47,613 bases of DNA from Alphaproteobacteria bacterium (GCA_030831315.1 JAURLI010000030.1:1-47613), one strand, 5' to 3'; numbered from the stretch's first letter, positions 12,247-21,267 are shown. Numbers and translations: made by a program. Notes: generated from the sequence alone by a model not told the origin.

Positions 12247-12948
12247 ATGCCTGACATCACCATCGCCGCCCAGGGCGGCGGCAGCTTTTCCGCCTACCTC
12301 GCCATGCCGTCGAAGACGCCTGCGGCAGGCCTCGTGCTCATCCAGGAAATCTTCGGCGTGAACAAGGTCATGCGCGACCTCGCCGACAATTTCGCCAGCC
12401 AGGGCTATATCGTCGCCTGCCCGGATCTCTTCTGGCGCATCGAGCCGGGCGTGCAGATTACCGACAAGTCCCAGGCCGAATGGGACAAGGCCTTCGCGCT
12501 GATGAACAAGTTCCTGCCCGACTTCGCCAAGGGCGTGGGCGACATCCAGTCGACCATCAGCCATATCCGCGGCATGAAGGAATGCACGGGCAAGGTCGGT
12601 ACCGTCGGCTATTGCCTGGGCGGTTCGCTCGCTTACGCGACCTCCTTCTTCACCGATTCGGATGCTTCCGTCGGCTACTACCCGGTGCAGATCGACGACT
12701 TCCTGGGCCGGGTTCCCAACATCAAGAAGCCCCTGATGCTGCACATCGCGGAAAACGACGGGTTCTGCCCGGCCGAATCCCAGAAGAAGATCCGCGACGC
12801 GCTTGCCACCAACAAGCTGTGCACATCACACACTTATTCCGGTGTCGATCATGCGTTCGCGCGCATCGGCGGAGCCAACTACAACGACGCGGCTGCGAAA
12901 CAGGCTAACGATCGCACAAGCGCCTTTTTCAAGCAGCATCTCGCGTAA
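12247..12948 (+). CDS. Dienelactone hydrolase family protein
   Basis: Alpha/beta hydrolase of the dienelactone hydrolase family, which opens lactone or other ester-type substrates in the cytosol. The 233-aa protein shows the nucleophile elbow GYCLGG (Cys123), the acid ENDGFCP (Asp171) and the base VDHAFAR (His202), a complete Cys-Asp-His triad. No aromatic-ring cleavage genes lie nearby, so a role in chloroaromatic breakdown is not supported; a general detoxifying esterase is equally possible. It follows ogt by 42 bp and precedes the quinone reductase by 10 bp. Confidence 0.9.
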   Translation: MPDITIAAQGGGSFSAYLAMPSKTPAAGLVLIQEIFGVNKVMRDLADNFASQGYIVACPDLFWRIEPGVQITDKSQAEWDKAFALMNKFLPDFAKGVGDIQSTISHIRGMKECTGKVGTVGYCLGGSLAYATSFFTDSDASVGYYPVQIDDFLGRVPNIKKPLMLHIAENDGFCPAESQKKIRDALATNKLCTSHTYSGVDHAFARIGGANYNDAAAKQANDRTSAFFKQHLA

Positions 12949-12958
12949 GGAGATTTTC

Positions 12959-13933
12959 ATGGTCAAGGTCGTGCGGGTTCACGCTTATGGCGGACCCGAA
13001 GCACTGTCTTACGATGACGTCGAACTGGGTCAGCCGGGGCCGGGTCAGGCACTGATCAGCCAGACTGCCGTCGGGCTCAACTACATCGATACCTATCATC
13101 GCACCGGCCTTTACAAGCTGCCGTCGCTGCCGCACCCGATCGGCGTCGAAGGTGCCGGCATCGTCGAGGCCGTCGGCCCCGGCGTCACCAACGTCAAGCC
13201 GGGCGACCGCATCTGCTACGGCTCCATCCTTGGCGCCTATGCGCAAAAGCGCATCGTGCCCGCCGACCGCCTGCTTGCACTGCCCGAAGGTATCAGCGAC
13301 GAAGTGGCTGCCGGGATCATGCTCAAGGGCATGACGGCGCGTTATCTCGTGCGTGTCACCTATCCGATCAAGAAAGGCGACACTGTCCTGATCCACGCCG
13401 CCGCCGGCGGCGTCGGCCTGATCGCCTGCCAATGGGCGAAGCATCTCGGCGCCACCGTCATCGGCACGGTTGGCTCGGAAGAAAAAGCGGCACTCGCGCG
13501 CGCGCACGGCTGCGATCATCCGATCAACTACAACCGCGAGAATTTCGTCGAAAAGGTGAAGGAGATCACCGGCGGCAAGGGCCTGCCCGTGGTCTACGAT
13601 TCGGTCGGCAAGGATACCTGGGAAGGATCCCTCGACTGCCTCGCGCCGCGCGGCCTGATGGTGTCCTTTGGCAACGCCTCGGGCCCGGTTCCCCCGGTTT
13701 CGATCCTGGTGCTGTCGCAGAAGGGCTCACTGTTCCTGACCCGCCCCATCCTCGCCCATTACATCGTGACGCGCGCGGAATACGAAGAGACGGCGAACGA
13801 CCTGTTCAACGTCGTCAAGTCGGGCGCGGTCAAGATCGAGGTCAACCAGCGCTACGCGCTGAAAGACGTCGGCCAGGCGCATATCGATCTCGAGAACCGC
13901 AAGACCACCGGTTCGACGATCCTGATTCCATAG
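12959..13933 (+). CDS. qor: NADPH:quinone oxidoreductase (QorA type)
   Basis: Zinc-free medium-chain dehydrogenase/reductase that reduces quinones or alpha,beta-unsaturated carbonyls with NADPH. The 324-aa sequence has GLNYIDTYHRTGLY typical of quinone oxidoreductase 1, the nucleotide-binding AAAGGVGLIACQWAK, and no structural zinc cysteines. AAGGAG precedes the ATG at 9 nt. It is only 10 bp after the dienelactone hydrolase, so the two are probably co-transcribed. A strong terminator follows at 13952-13983. The exact substrate cannot be read from sequence. Confidence 0.93.
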   Translation: MVKVVRVHAYGGPEALSYDDVELGQPGPGQALISQTAVGLNYIDTYHRTGLYKLPSLPHPIGVEGAGIVEAVGPGVTNVKPGDRICYGSILGAYAQKRIVPADRLLALPEGISDEVAAGIMLKGMTARYLVRVTYPIKKGDTVLIHAAAGGVGLIACQWAKHLGATVIGTVGSEEKAALARAHGCDHPINYNRENFVEKVKEITGGKGLPVVYDSVGKDTWEGSLDCLAPRGLMVSFGNASGPVPPVSILVLSQKGSLFLTRPILAHYIVTRAEYEETANDLFNVVKSGAVKIEVNQRYALKDVGQAHIDLENRKTTGSTILIP

Positions 13934-13951
13934 GCGACATCTGTTCCAATG

Positions 13952-13983
13952 AAAAAGCGGCGTGGACATCCCCGCCGCTTTTT
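13952..13983. terminator. Bidirectional intrinsic terminator
   Basis: Perfect 11-bp inverted repeat, AAAAAGCGGCG paired with CGCCGCTTTTT, with a 10-nt loop, followed by further T residues on the + strand and preceded by A residues that act as a T-run on the - strand. It lies between the convergent qor and rho genes and should stop transcription from both sides. Confidence 0.88.
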
Positions 13984-14007
13984 TTCGTGCCAAACCGCGA
14001 AGGCGGT

Positions 14008-15261
14008 TCAGGTATTCATCTGCTGGAAGAAGTCGTTGTTGGTCTTCGACGACTTCAGCTTGTCGAGCAGGAATTCCATCGCATCCGACACGCCCATCGG
14101 CATCAGGATGCGGCGCAGCACCCACATCTTCGACAGCGTGCCCTGATCGACCAGCAGCTCTTCCTTGCGGGTGCCCGACTTGGTGATGTCGATGCCCGGG
14201 AAGGTGCGCTTGTCGGTCAGCTTGCGGTCGAGGATGATTTCCGAGTTACCGGTGCCCTTGAATTCTTCGAAAATCACTTCGTCCATACGCGAGCCGGTAT
14301 CGATCAGCGCGGTCGCGATGATGGTCAGCGATCCGCCTTCCTCGATATTGCGTGCGGCGCCGAAGAAGCGCTTCGGACGCTGCAGGGCGTTCGCGTCGAC
14401 ACCGCCGGTCAGCACCTTGCCCGACGACGGAACGACGGTATTGTAGGCGCGCGCAAGACGAGTAATCGAATCGAGCAGGATGATCACGTCGCGCTTGTGT
14501 TCGACCAGGCGCTTCGCCTTTTCGATGACCATTTCCGCGACCTGCACGTGGCGCGTCGCCGGTTCGTCGAAGGTGGAACTGACAACCTCGCCCTTCACGG
14601 TGCGGGCCATGTCGGTCACTTCTTCCGGACGTTCGTCAATCAGCAGAACGATCAGGTAGCACTCGGGATGATTCTCCGCGATCGAGTTGGCGATGTTCTG
14701 CAGCATCATCGTCTTGCCGGTGCGCGGCGGCGCCACGATCAGCGCGCGCTGGCCCTTGCCGATCGGGCAGATCAGGTCGATCACCCGGCTGGTCAGATCC
14801 TTGCCCGGCTTTTCGATTTCCATCTTGAGCCGCTCATCGGGGTAGAGCGGCGTCAGGTTGTCGAAGTTGATGCGGTGACGAACCTCGTCTGGCTCGCCGA
14901 AATTGATCTTGTTGACCTTGAGCAGCGCGAAGTAACGCTCGCCGTCCTTGGGCGCGCGAATCTGGCCTTCGACTGAATCGCCCGTGCGCAGGCCGAAGCG
15001 GCGCACCTGGCTCGGCGAAACGTAGATGTCGTCGGGGCCGGGCAGGTAGTTCGCCTCCGGCGCGCGCATGAAGCCGAAGCCGTCCTGCAGGATTTCAAGA
15101 ACGCCCGTTCCGGTGATCGGCGTGTCGTTGTCGGCGAGCGCCTTCAAGATCGCGAACATCATGTCCTGCTTGCGCAGGGTGGAAGCATTCTCGATCTGCA
15201 GTTCTTCGGCGAAGGCCAGAAGATCGGCGGGGGATTTCTGTTTCAGTTCCTGAAGATTCAT
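14008..15261 (-). CDS. rho: Transcription termination factor Rho
   Basis: Hexameric RNA-DNA helicase that ends transcription at unstructured C-rich RNA. The 417-aa protein contains the N-terminal Rho domain ([21 protein letters not shown]), the cold-shock-like RNA-binding domain ([14 protein letters not shown]), the Walker A motif PPRTGKT, and the conserved [10 protein letters not shown] and [11 protein letters not shown]. Length is standard. In many alphaproteobacteria rho sits next to mnmE; here four + strand genes separate them. The 226 bp upstream, up to hemJ, contain no gene I can support. Confidence 0.98.
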   Translation of the reverse strand: MNLQELKQKSPADLLAFAEELQIENASTLRKQDMMFAILKALADNDTPITGTGVLEILQDGFGFMRAPEANYLPGPDDIYVSPSQVRRFGLRTGDSVEGQIRAPKDGERYFALLKVNKINFGEPDEVRHRINFDNLTPLYPDERLKMEIEKPGKDLTSRVIDLICPIGKGQRALIVAPPRTGKTMMLQNIANSIAENHPECYLIVLLIDERPEEVTDMARTVKGEVVSSTFDEPATRHVQVAEMVIEKAKRLVEHKRDVIILLDSITRLARAYNTVVPSSGKVLTGGVDANALQRPKRFFGAARNIEEGGSLTIIATALIDTGSRMDEVIFEEFKGTGNSEIILDRKLTDKRTFPGIDITKSGTRKEELLVDQGTLSKMWVLRRILMPMGVSDAMEFLLDKLKSSKTNNDFFQQMNT

Positions 15262-15487
15262 GGCGTGGACTGTCTGCTATGGCGGGGGGAAAAGGGAAAT
15301 GCGCGTGTCCCGTGAACTGTGGGACTTACCGGCCGCTTCCGCGCTGATATTCGCTTTTTCTGGAGAACGGCCGTGACGGGCAGGGAGAGGCGCGCTGGCG
15401 CGCGCTCATTGAGGATGTTTCTGCTTTAACGAAAAGCCGGGGCGAAGTCAAACAACCGTTGAAATCAGCGACTAGGGCCGGCCTCGC

Positions 15488-15922
15488 CTATAGCGGCCGG
15501 ACCACAACCAAAATGACGATGCCGATCATCAGGACCGTCGGCACCTCGTTGATCATGCGGTAGAAGCGGGCCGGTCGGATATTGGCATCGGCCTCGAAAG
15601 CCTTGCGCCAGGCCGCCAGGACCATGTGCATGGCGATCAGCCCCGAAACAAGCAACAGCTTGATATAAAACCATAAACCGGTTTCCCAGAGCCCCGGCGC
15701 GGAGGCCAGCGCGCCACCCAGAATGACGACGGCGATGAGCGCCGGGTTCATGATGCCGCGCAGCAGGCGCCGTTCCATGACTTTCAGCATTTCGGAACGC
15801 TCCGATCCCTTGGGAACGTCGGCGTGGTAGACGAAAAGCCGAGGCAGGTAGAGCAGCCCGGCCATCCAGGCGATCACGGCGATGATATGTAACGCCTTGA
15901 TCCAAAGATAATATTCGCCCAT
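15488..15922 (-). CDS. hemJ: Protoporphyrinogen oxidase HemJ
   Basis: Inner-membrane enzyme oxidising protoporphyrinogen IX to protoporphyrin IX, the step before ferrochelatase. The 144-aa protein has four predicted membrane helices and the conserved N-terminal WIKALHIIAVIAWMAGLLYLPR segment with its His, plus MNPALI and a C-terminal RMINEVPTVLMI. GGGGGAG precedes the ATG at 8 nt. It follows hemE-hemH on the same strand, which supports the heme role and separates it from generic CopD-like membrane proteins. Confidence 0.93.
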   Translation of the reverse strand: MGEYYLWIKALHIIAVIAWMAGLLYLPRLFVYHADVPKGSERSEMLKVMERRLLRGIMNPALIAVVILGGALASAPGLWETGLWFYIKLLLVSGLIAMHMVLAAWRKAFEADANIRPARFYRMINEVPTVLMIGIVILVVVRPL

Positions 15923-15961
15923 TCGCCGGACTCCCCCGATATTAGTTACGCAACCGAAACA

Positions 15962-17020
15962 TTATCGCGGACCACCGCAACCCGCCATCGCCGCGGGGCA
16001 GATGCGCCCGCCCGGGCCGGACATCACCCCCGTCCCGCTCGCGGCCTGAACCGCAAGACGGCCAAGCCCGGCGATGAAGTCTTCGCTGACGCCCGCCGCC
16101 GGAACGCGAACATAGGCTGTCGCCCCGGCACTTTCGGCCAGGTGCCGGTATTCGATATCCAGCTCGACCAGCGTTTCCGAATGTTCCGAAACGAAGGCGA
16201 CGGGCACGATCACGATTGCCGCACCATCCCGGGCTGCCCTGGCGATTTCGGCATCGGTGGCCGGCCCGATCCATTCAAGCGGCCCGACGCGGGACTGGTA
16301 GCAGGTCACCACTTCCGCGCTTTCGAGATGCCGGGATGCCCGCAAGCGTTCACAGACAGCCGCGACGCTCTGTTCCACCTGGAACTGGTAGGGGTCGCCC
16401 GCGGCAATCACCCGTTTCGGCAGTCCGTGGGCCGAGAACAGCACACGCAACGGTGACCCGGGTGCTTTCGCACGGGCCTCGTTGATGCCCGCCGCGGCAA
16501 GTCGTGTCACTGCCGAAATGAAACCGTCCTCGCCCGGATAGCAGCACACGCGCGTCGGCTTTGCGAAAATTCCGGCCAGCCGCGCGGCGCGGTCCCAATC
16601 GTCGAAGGACGACGCCGTGGTGGTGGTCGAAAACTGCGGATAGAGCGGCAGCAAGACGATCCGTTCGGGTCCGAAGGCTTTGACCTTCGCCGCCGCCTCG
16701 TCGGCAAACGGATGCCAGTAGCGCATGGCGATCACGACCTGCCAGTCGTGTTCGGGCGCCACGGAACCCAGCGATCTTTTCAGCGCCGCCGCCTGGGCTT
16801 CGGTCTCCGGCAGGATCGGCGAACGCCCACCCATCTGTTCATAGATTTTGCGTGCAAGCGGCGCGCGGCGCGACGAAATCAGCCGCGCCAGCATCCAGCG
16901 AACCGGTCCCGGCGCACGAATGATGGCGGGATCGGAAAACAGGTTCTTCAGGAACGGCTGCACCGCATCGAGGCTGTCGGGCCCGCCCAGATTGAACAGG
17001 ACGACGGAAACCCGGCTCAT
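15962..17020 (-). CDS. hemH: Ferrochelatase
   Basis: Inserts Fe2+ into protoporphyrin IX to make heme. The 352-aa protein begins SRVSVVLFNLGGPDSLDAV, typical of HemH, and has the catalytic-region FSAHGLPKRVI with the conserved His, and FVSEHSETLVELD with the second His and Glu. I chose the ATG at 17020, which overlaps the hemE stop as ATGA and has GAGGGA upstream; an in-frame codon at 17041 would add 7 residues. It belongs to the hemE-hemH-hemJ run. Confidence 0.96.
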   Translation of the reverse strand: MSRVSVVLFNLGGPDSLDAVQPFLKNLFSDPAIIRAPGPVRWMLARLISSRRAPLARKIYEQMGGRSPILPETEAQAAALKRSLGSVAPEHDWQVVIAMRYWHPFADEAAAKVKAFGPERIVLLPLYPQFSTTTTASSFDDWDRAARLAGIFAKPTRVCCYPGEDGFISAVTRLAAAGINEARAKAPGSPLRVLFSAHGLPKRVIAAGDPYQFQVEQSVAAVCERLRASRHLESAEVVTCYQSRVGPLEWIGPATDAEIARAARDGAAIVIVPVAFVSEHSETLVELDIEYRHLAESAGATAYVRVPAAGVSEDFIAGLGRLAVQAASGTGVMSGPGGRICPAAMAGCGGPR

Positions 17021-18048
17021 GCTGATTTGTCCCTCACGCAATCGACGAGGGCGGCGACATGATCGGGCGGCGTCGACGGCAACACGCCATGGCCGAGATT
17101 GAAAACGAAGGCGCCTTCGTTGAGTTTTGCGCAGATCGCGCGGGCTGCTTCTTCCATCGGTTTGCCGCCGGTAATCAGCATCACCGGATCGAGATTCCCC
17201 TGAACCGTCACGTTGCGCTGCAAGGCGCGCGCTGCCCAGTCACAGGGAACGCTCGCGTCGATTGAAATCGCATCAACGCCGGTTTCGCGCGTAAACGGTT
17301 CGTAAAGCACGCCCGCACGGTTTGGAAAACCGATGATCGGCACGCCCGGACAAGTCGCCTTGACCCTCTCGACGATGGTCTTGATCGGCTTGATCGACCA
17401 GTCCCAGAAAGCCTTGTCCGGCAGCACCCCAGCCCAGCTGTCGAAAATTTGCAGCGCTTCCGCTCCCGCTTCGACCTGGGCGACAAGATGGGCGCTTGTC
17501 GCTTCGACCAGCATATCGATCAGTTTCTGAAAACCTTCGCGATCGCCGTAGGCCCATGACTTGACCCGGGCAAAATCCTTCGATGACCCACCTTCGACCA
17601 TGTAGGTCGCCAAGGTCCAGGGAGCGCCACAGAAGCCGATCAAGGCAACATCCTGGGGCAGCCCCGCCTTGACCCCGGCTAACGCCTCGTAGACCGGTAC
17701 CAGCCTCTCCACGACGGCATTGACGGACAACTTCCCCACTGCGGACGGATCCGCCAGCGCTTCAAGCACCGGCCCCTTGCCTTCCTTGAAGGCGACCGGT
17801 TGCCCCATCGCATCGGGAATGACCAGGATATCCGAAAATATGATTGCGGCATCGAGCCCGAAACGCCGGATCGGCTGAAGCGTCGCTTCGATCGCCATGT
17901 CCGGGGTGTAGCAGAAGTGCAGGAAATCGCGCGCCTTCGACCTCAACTCCCGATATTCGGGCAGGTAGCGTCCTGCCTGACGCATCAGCCATATCGGCGG
18001 GACGTCGAAGACTTCTCCCTTCAATGCCTCGATCAGTGGTTTGCTCAT
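17017..18048 (-). CDS. hemE: Uroporphyrinogen decarboxylase
   Basis: Decarboxylates the four acetate side chains of uroporphyrinogen III to coproporphyrinogen III. The 343-aa protein carries the signature PPIWLMRQAGRYLPEYRE and the second signature GFCGAPWTLATYMVEGG. Length is typical. It is the first gene of the leftward heme cluster and flanks the non-coding region 18049-18484. In Caulobacter and Rickettsia hemE flanks the replication origin, which is a main reason for the oriC call here. Confidence 0.97.
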   Translation of the reverse strand: MSKPLIEALKGEVFDVPPIWLMRQAGRYLPEYRELRSKARDFLHFCYTPDMAIEATLQPIRRFGLDAAIIFSDILVIPDAMGQPVAFKEGKGPVLEALADPSAVGKLSVNAVVERLVPVYEALAGVKAGLPQDVALIGFCGAPWTLATYMVEGGSSKDFARVKSWAYGDREGFQKLIDMLVEATSAHLVAQVEAGAEALQIFDSWAGVLPDKAFWDWSIKPIKTIVERVKATCPGVPIIGFPNRAGVLYEPFTRETGVDAISIDASVPCDWAARALQRNVTVQGNLDPVMLITGGKPMEEAARAICAKLNEGAFVFNLGHGVLPSTPPDHVAALVDCVRDKSA

Positions 18049-18085
18049 TTCACTTCGCTCATGCCTCGTTGCCCAACTCTCTTCC

Positions 18086-18100
18086 TTAACATGAATCTAA
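18086..18100 (+). promoter_or_regulatory. CtrA-like half-site pair in putative oriC
   Basis: TTAA, seven bases, then CTAA: one mismatch from the CtrA consensus TTAA-N7-TTAA used to silence the Caulobacter origin. It also lies 37 bp upstream of the hemE start, so it could belong to the hemE promoter instead. A single near-match in an AT-rich stretch may be chance. Confidence 0.3.
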
Positions 18101-18313
18101 TATAAAAAGGTTGTAGTGGTAGTTGGACCACCGAGTCATGGGGATTATTCCTGTTCCACATTATGGCGTACCTGAATAAGGGCTCCCGGCTTCGATGTCT
18201 GCATCTGTGCGTGGCTCGGGGATGGAATGCCAGCACGGGCCTGAAACCTTGTCTGTGAACCGGACATTCAAAATGTGAATCCGGTGAATAACAGGCCCTC
18301 TCTTTTTACTTTC

Positions 18314-18328
18314 CCCGTGATTCACGGG
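18314..18328. repeat. 15-bp palindrome in putative oriC
   Basis: CCCGTGA, one central T, TCACGGG: a perfect 7-bp inverted repeat in the middle of the non-coding region. It resembles a binding site for a dimeric protein. No T-run follows, so it is not an intrinsic terminator. Confidence 0.6.
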
Positions 18329-18402
18329 ATCACTTTAAGTTTTCCACGCGCTCATAACTCGCATATGGAATCAGCCGCAGTGGTTGTCGAATAAGGGGGT
18401 CT

Positions 18403-18426
18403 GTGGACAACACCCGACTTGTCCAC
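18403..18426. repeat. Inverted pair of DnaA-box-like motifs
   Basis: GTGGACAA, 8 bases, TTGTCCAC: a perfect 8-bp inverted repeat made by two DnaA-box-like sequences facing each other. In RNA it could form a hairpin just ahead of maf; as DNA it fits a paired initiator-binding site. Confidence 0.6.
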
Positions 18427-18484
18427 CCTTTGCCGAAATCCGGCCGGGGGTTATCTTGCCCCTGTCCACAAGCCCGGTATCCAT

Positions 18485-19108
18485 ATGAACGCTCCCGCAA
18501 CAGGAAAATCGCCACCACCCGTGGTGCTCGCTTCGGCCAGCACTGTGCGTGCCACGCTGCTGCGTTCGGCGGGAATACATCCTGAAATTGTCCCGGCCCA
18601 TGTCGATGAGGACGAAATCAAGCGCGCCTTCCGTGCGGAAGGACGCAGTGCGCTTGATGCTGCCATCGCCCTCGCGGAGGTCAAGGCCATGCGCATTTCA
18701 CGCCATCACCCGGGAGCACTGGTCATAGGGGCAGACCAGATCCTTGTCTGCGGGGCCGAATGGTTCGACAAGCCTGTCGATCTCGATCATGCGCGCGCCC
18801 ATCTCCGCACCCTGCGTGGCAAGGCCCATGGGCTTGCCACCGCGGCGGTCGTCGTGCGCGACGGCCAGCGAATCTGGCATCACGGCGCGACACCGATGCT
18901 GACGATGCGCGACTTTACCGACGGTTTCCTTGATGACTATCTTGCCCGCGAAGGCGATGACGTCCTGACGTCAGTCGGCGTCTACAAGCTCGAAGGGCGC
19001 GGCGTACAATTATTCTCGCGCATAGACGGCGATTTCTTCACTATTCTCGGATTGCCGCTTTTGCAGCTTCTGGGGTTTCTGCGCGAACACGGGGTCGTTG
19101 GCACATGA
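18485..19108 (+). CDS. maf: Maf-family nucleotide pyrophosphatase
   Basis: Maf/YhdE-type nucleoside triphosphate pyrophosphatase that removes non-canonical or modified nucleotides. The 207-aa protein has the N-terminal VVLASAS motif (the usual PRR is replaced by TVR), the conserved IGADQILV with the catalytic Asp, and [11 protein letters not shown]. The ATG at 18485 fits the family N-terminus; a TTG at 18419 would add 22 residues that run through the DnaA-box-like region. It is the first rightward gene after the putative origin and overlaps aroE by 4 bp. Confidence 0.92.
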   Translation: MNAPATGKSPPPVVLASASTVRATLLRSAGIHPEIVPAHVDEDEIKRAFRAEGRSALDAAIALAEVKAMRISRHHPGALVIGADQILVCGAEWFDKPVDLDHARAHLRTLRGKAHGLATAAVVVRDGQRIWHHGATPMLTMRDFTDGFLDDYLAREGDDVLTSVGVYKLEGRGVQLFSRIDGDFFTILGLPLLQLLGFLREHGVVGT

Positions 19109-19956
19109 CGATATCGGGAAAGGCCCGCCTCGCGGGGGTGATGGGATGGCCGGTCGGCCATTCGCTGTCGCCGCGCCTGCACAATTACTGGCTCGATCTT
19201 CACGGCATCGACGGTGTGTTCGTGCCGCTGCCCGTGGCGCCCGAACATTTTGCCCAGGCGCTGCGCATCCTGCCGCGCCTCGGCTTTCGCGGCGTCAACG
19301 TGACGGTACCGCATAAGGAAGCCGCGTTGGCTGCGGTTGATCGCCTCGATCCGCTCGCGCGGCGCATCGGCGCGGTGAACACCATCGTCATGAGTGAGGA
19401 TGGAACGCTTTCCGGCAGCAATACCGATGCCTACGGATTTTCCGCCCATCTTGCCGCGAGCGTGCCGGGATTTTCCGCTGCCTCGGGTGCGGCCGTCATC
19501 ATCGGTGCGGGTGGCGCCGCGCGCGCCGTTGCGGTCGCGCTCACCGACATGGGCGCGCCTGAAATCCGCATCATCAACCGCACGCTTGCGCGTGCCGAAG
19601 AACTGGCGCTCGCGCTTGGCGGATCTGCGCATGTCGTCGACTGGTCGGGCAGGGCGCGGACGCTCGAAGGGGCGTCGATCGTCGTCAACACCACGACCCA
19701 GGGCATGGCCGGACAACCGGCGCTCGATCTCGATCTTTCACGCTTGCCGGCGTCGGCGGTCGTCTACGACATCGTCTACAACCCGCTTGAAACCGCGCTG
19801 CTCGCCGCAGCGCGCGGCCGCGGGCACCGGGTCGTCGACGGGCTCGGCATGCTGCTGCATCAGGCGGTCGCGGGATTCGAAGCCTGGTTCGGCGTGCGTC
19901 CCGAAGTGACGGCGCAATTGCGCGCCCATGTCCTTGCCGGGCTCGGCCAGCGGTGA
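19105..19956 (+). CDS. aroE: Shikimate dehydrogenase (NADP+)
   Basis: Reduces 3-dehydroshikimate to shikimate in aromatic amino acid synthesis. The 283-aa protein shows the substrate-binding SLSPRLHN, the catalytic Lys in [10 protein letters not shown] (Lys71), NTDAYGF with its Asp, and the NADP-binding [13 protein letters not shown]. The ATG overlaps the maf stop (ATGA) and the TGA touches the coaE ATG (TGATG), so maf, aroE and coaE look translationally coupled. Confidence 0.96.
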   Translation: MTISGKARLAGVMGWPVGHSLSPRLHNYWLDLHGIDGVFVPLPVAPEHFAQALRILPRLGFRGVNVTVPHKEAALAAVDRLDPLARRIGAVNTIVMSEDGTLSGSNTDAYGFSAHLAASVPGFSAASGAAVIIGAGGAARAVAVALTDMGAPEIRIINRTLARAEELALALGGSAHVVDWSGRARTLEGASIVVNTTTQGMAGQPALDLDLSRLPASAVVYDIVYNPLETALLAAARGRGHRVVDGLGMLLHQAVAGFEAWFGVRPEVTAQLRAHVLAGLGQR

Positions 19957-20582
19957 TGGTCCCCGAACATATCTGCATTCTGGGCCTCACCGGCTCGATC
20001 GGCATGGGCAAGTCCACAGCGGCCGCCATGCTTGAACGCATGGGGGTTCCGGTGTTTTCGGCCGATTCCTGCGTTCATGACCTGATCGGCCCCGGTGGCG
20101 ATGCGGTTGCTGCGGTTGTCGCGGCCTTTCCGGGCACGGGCGAGGGTACCGGTATTTCGCGTGCGGCGCTGGGGCGGGCCGTATTTGGCGACGATACGGC
20201 GCTTGCCCGCCTCGAATCGATCCTCCATCCCCTGGTGCGCGCCGCCGAAATCGACTTCTTCCACCGTCAGGCCTTGCAGGGACGGCGCATCTGCGCGCTC
20301 GAAATTCCGCTGCTGTTCGAAACCGGGGCCGAGGCGCTTTGCGATGCGGTGATTGTCCTGCAAGCGCCCGCCTTCGTTCAGGCCGCGCGGGTGCTTGCGC
20401 GCCCGGGCATGACGCCTGAACGCCTTGCAGCCATCCGCGCCCGCCAGATGAGCGAGGCCGAGAAATCCGTGCGTGCCGATTTTTGCGTCGCCACCGGTCT
20501 AGGCCGGCGTCATACTTGGCGCGCGCTCAGGCGTATCGTCGCCACTTTCAAGCGCAGTCGGAGACGCCAGGCATATGCGTGA
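19956..20582 (+). CDS. coaE: Dephospho-CoA kinase
   Basis: Phosphorylates the 3'-hydroxyl of dephospho-CoA, the last step of coenzyme A synthesis. The 208-aa protein opens with the P-loop GLTGSIGMGKST (residues 10-21), then has the VFSADSCVHDL, RLESILHPLVR and IPLLFETGAE segments of CoaE. The ATG at 19956 overlaps the aroE stop by one base; a GTG one codon earlier is also in frame. It overlaps dnaQ by 8 bp. Confidence 0.95.
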   Translation: MVPEHICILGLTGSIGMGKSTAAAMLERMGVPVFSADSCVHDLIGPGGDAVAAVVAAFPGTGEGTGISRAALGRAVFGDDTALARLESILHPLVRAAEIDFFHRQALQGRRICALEIPLLFETGAEALCDAVIVLQAPAFVQAARVLARPGMTPERLAAIRARQMSEAEKSVRADFCVATGLGRRHTWRALRRIVATFKRSRRRQAYA

Positions 20583-21249
20583 AATTGTTCTCGATACGGA
20601 AACCACCGGCCTCGATCCCAACGCCGGGCACCGGGTCGTGGAAATCGCCTGCGTCGAATTGATGAACCGCGTTCCCACGGGCAAGAGCCTGCAGATGTAT
20701 CTCAATCCGCAGCGCGACATGCCCGAAGAAGCCTTCAGGGTTCATGGCCTGTCGGCGGATTTTCTCTCCAAGCACAAGACCTTTGCCGATGAAGCCGAGC
20801 GCTTTATCGAATTCATCGGCGATGCCGGCTTCGTCATTCACAATGCGGAATTCGACCTCAAGTTCCTGAACTGGGAATTGAGGAACATCGGCCGCGGCGA
20901 TCTTTCCACCCACGGCGTCGTCGATACGGTGCTGCTGGCGCGCAAGAAGTTCCCGGGCGCGCCTGCATCCCTCGACGCGCTGTGCCGCCGCTTCGGCATC
21001 GACAATTCGGCGCGCACGGTTCACGGCGCGTTGCTCGACGCCGAGCTGCTGGCCGATGTTTATCTGGAACTGATGGGTGGGCGGCAGACTGCGCTTGGTT
21101 TTTCCGCTGCCGTTCAGGCCGCGCAAACCGGCCAGCGCCCGCGTGAGCGCGAAGCGCGCGAGGCGCGGCCCCACGCACCCAGCGAGGAAGAGCTTGCCCG
21201 GCATTCGGCCTTCGTCGGCCGCATCAAGGAATCAATCTGGAACGTCTGA
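20575..21249 (+). CDS. dnaQ: DNA polymerase III epsilon subunit
   Basis: 3'-5' proofreading exonuclease of the replicative polymerase. The 224-aa protein contains the exonuclease motifs: DTETTG (Asp7, Glu9) in motif I, HNAEFDLKFLN in motif II, and HGALLDAELLADVYLEL in motif III with the catalytic His and Asp (DnaQ-H type). The C-terminal tail carries a basic, charged linker before the presumed alpha-binding end. It lies at the end of the maf-aroE-coaE-dnaQ run. Confidence 0.96.
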   Translation: MREIVLDTETTGLDPNAGHRVVEIACVELMNRVPTGKSLQMYLNPQRDMPEEAFRVHGLSADFLSKHKTFADEAERFIEFIGDAGFVIHNAEFDLKFLNWELRNIGRGDLSTHGVVDTVLLARKKFPGAPASLDALCRRFGIDNSARTVHGALLDAELLADVYLELMGGRQTALGFSAAVQAAQTGQRPREREAREARPHAPSEEELARHSAFVGRIKESIWNV

Positions 21250-21267
21250 CCGCTTGGGTCGTGCGGG

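Larger units (their letters stand above)
18049..18484. other. oriC: Putative chromosomal replication origin (oriC)
   Basis: A 436-bp non-coding region between divergent hemE (-) and maf (+). It holds five motifs with the DnaA-box core TCCAC: TGTTCCACA (18152-18160), TTTTCCACG (18340-18348), TGTGGACAA (18402-18410, reverse), TTGTCCACC (18419-18427) and CTGTCCACA (18462-18470). The best is one mismatch from TTATCCACA; most have two. An AT-rich stretch at 18080-18117 could be the unwinding element. GAATAAGGG occurs twice (18174-18182, 18389-18397). hemE as neighbour, parABS 10-12 kb away and the change of gene orientation here support the call, but no perfect DnaA box is present. Confidence 0.7.

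Noticed and set aside
13432-14976. Long + strand frame (514 codons) across qor, the terminator and rho
   Set aside because: It overlaps two certain genes and crosses the bidirectional terminator; its sequence is low-complexity antisense of rho.
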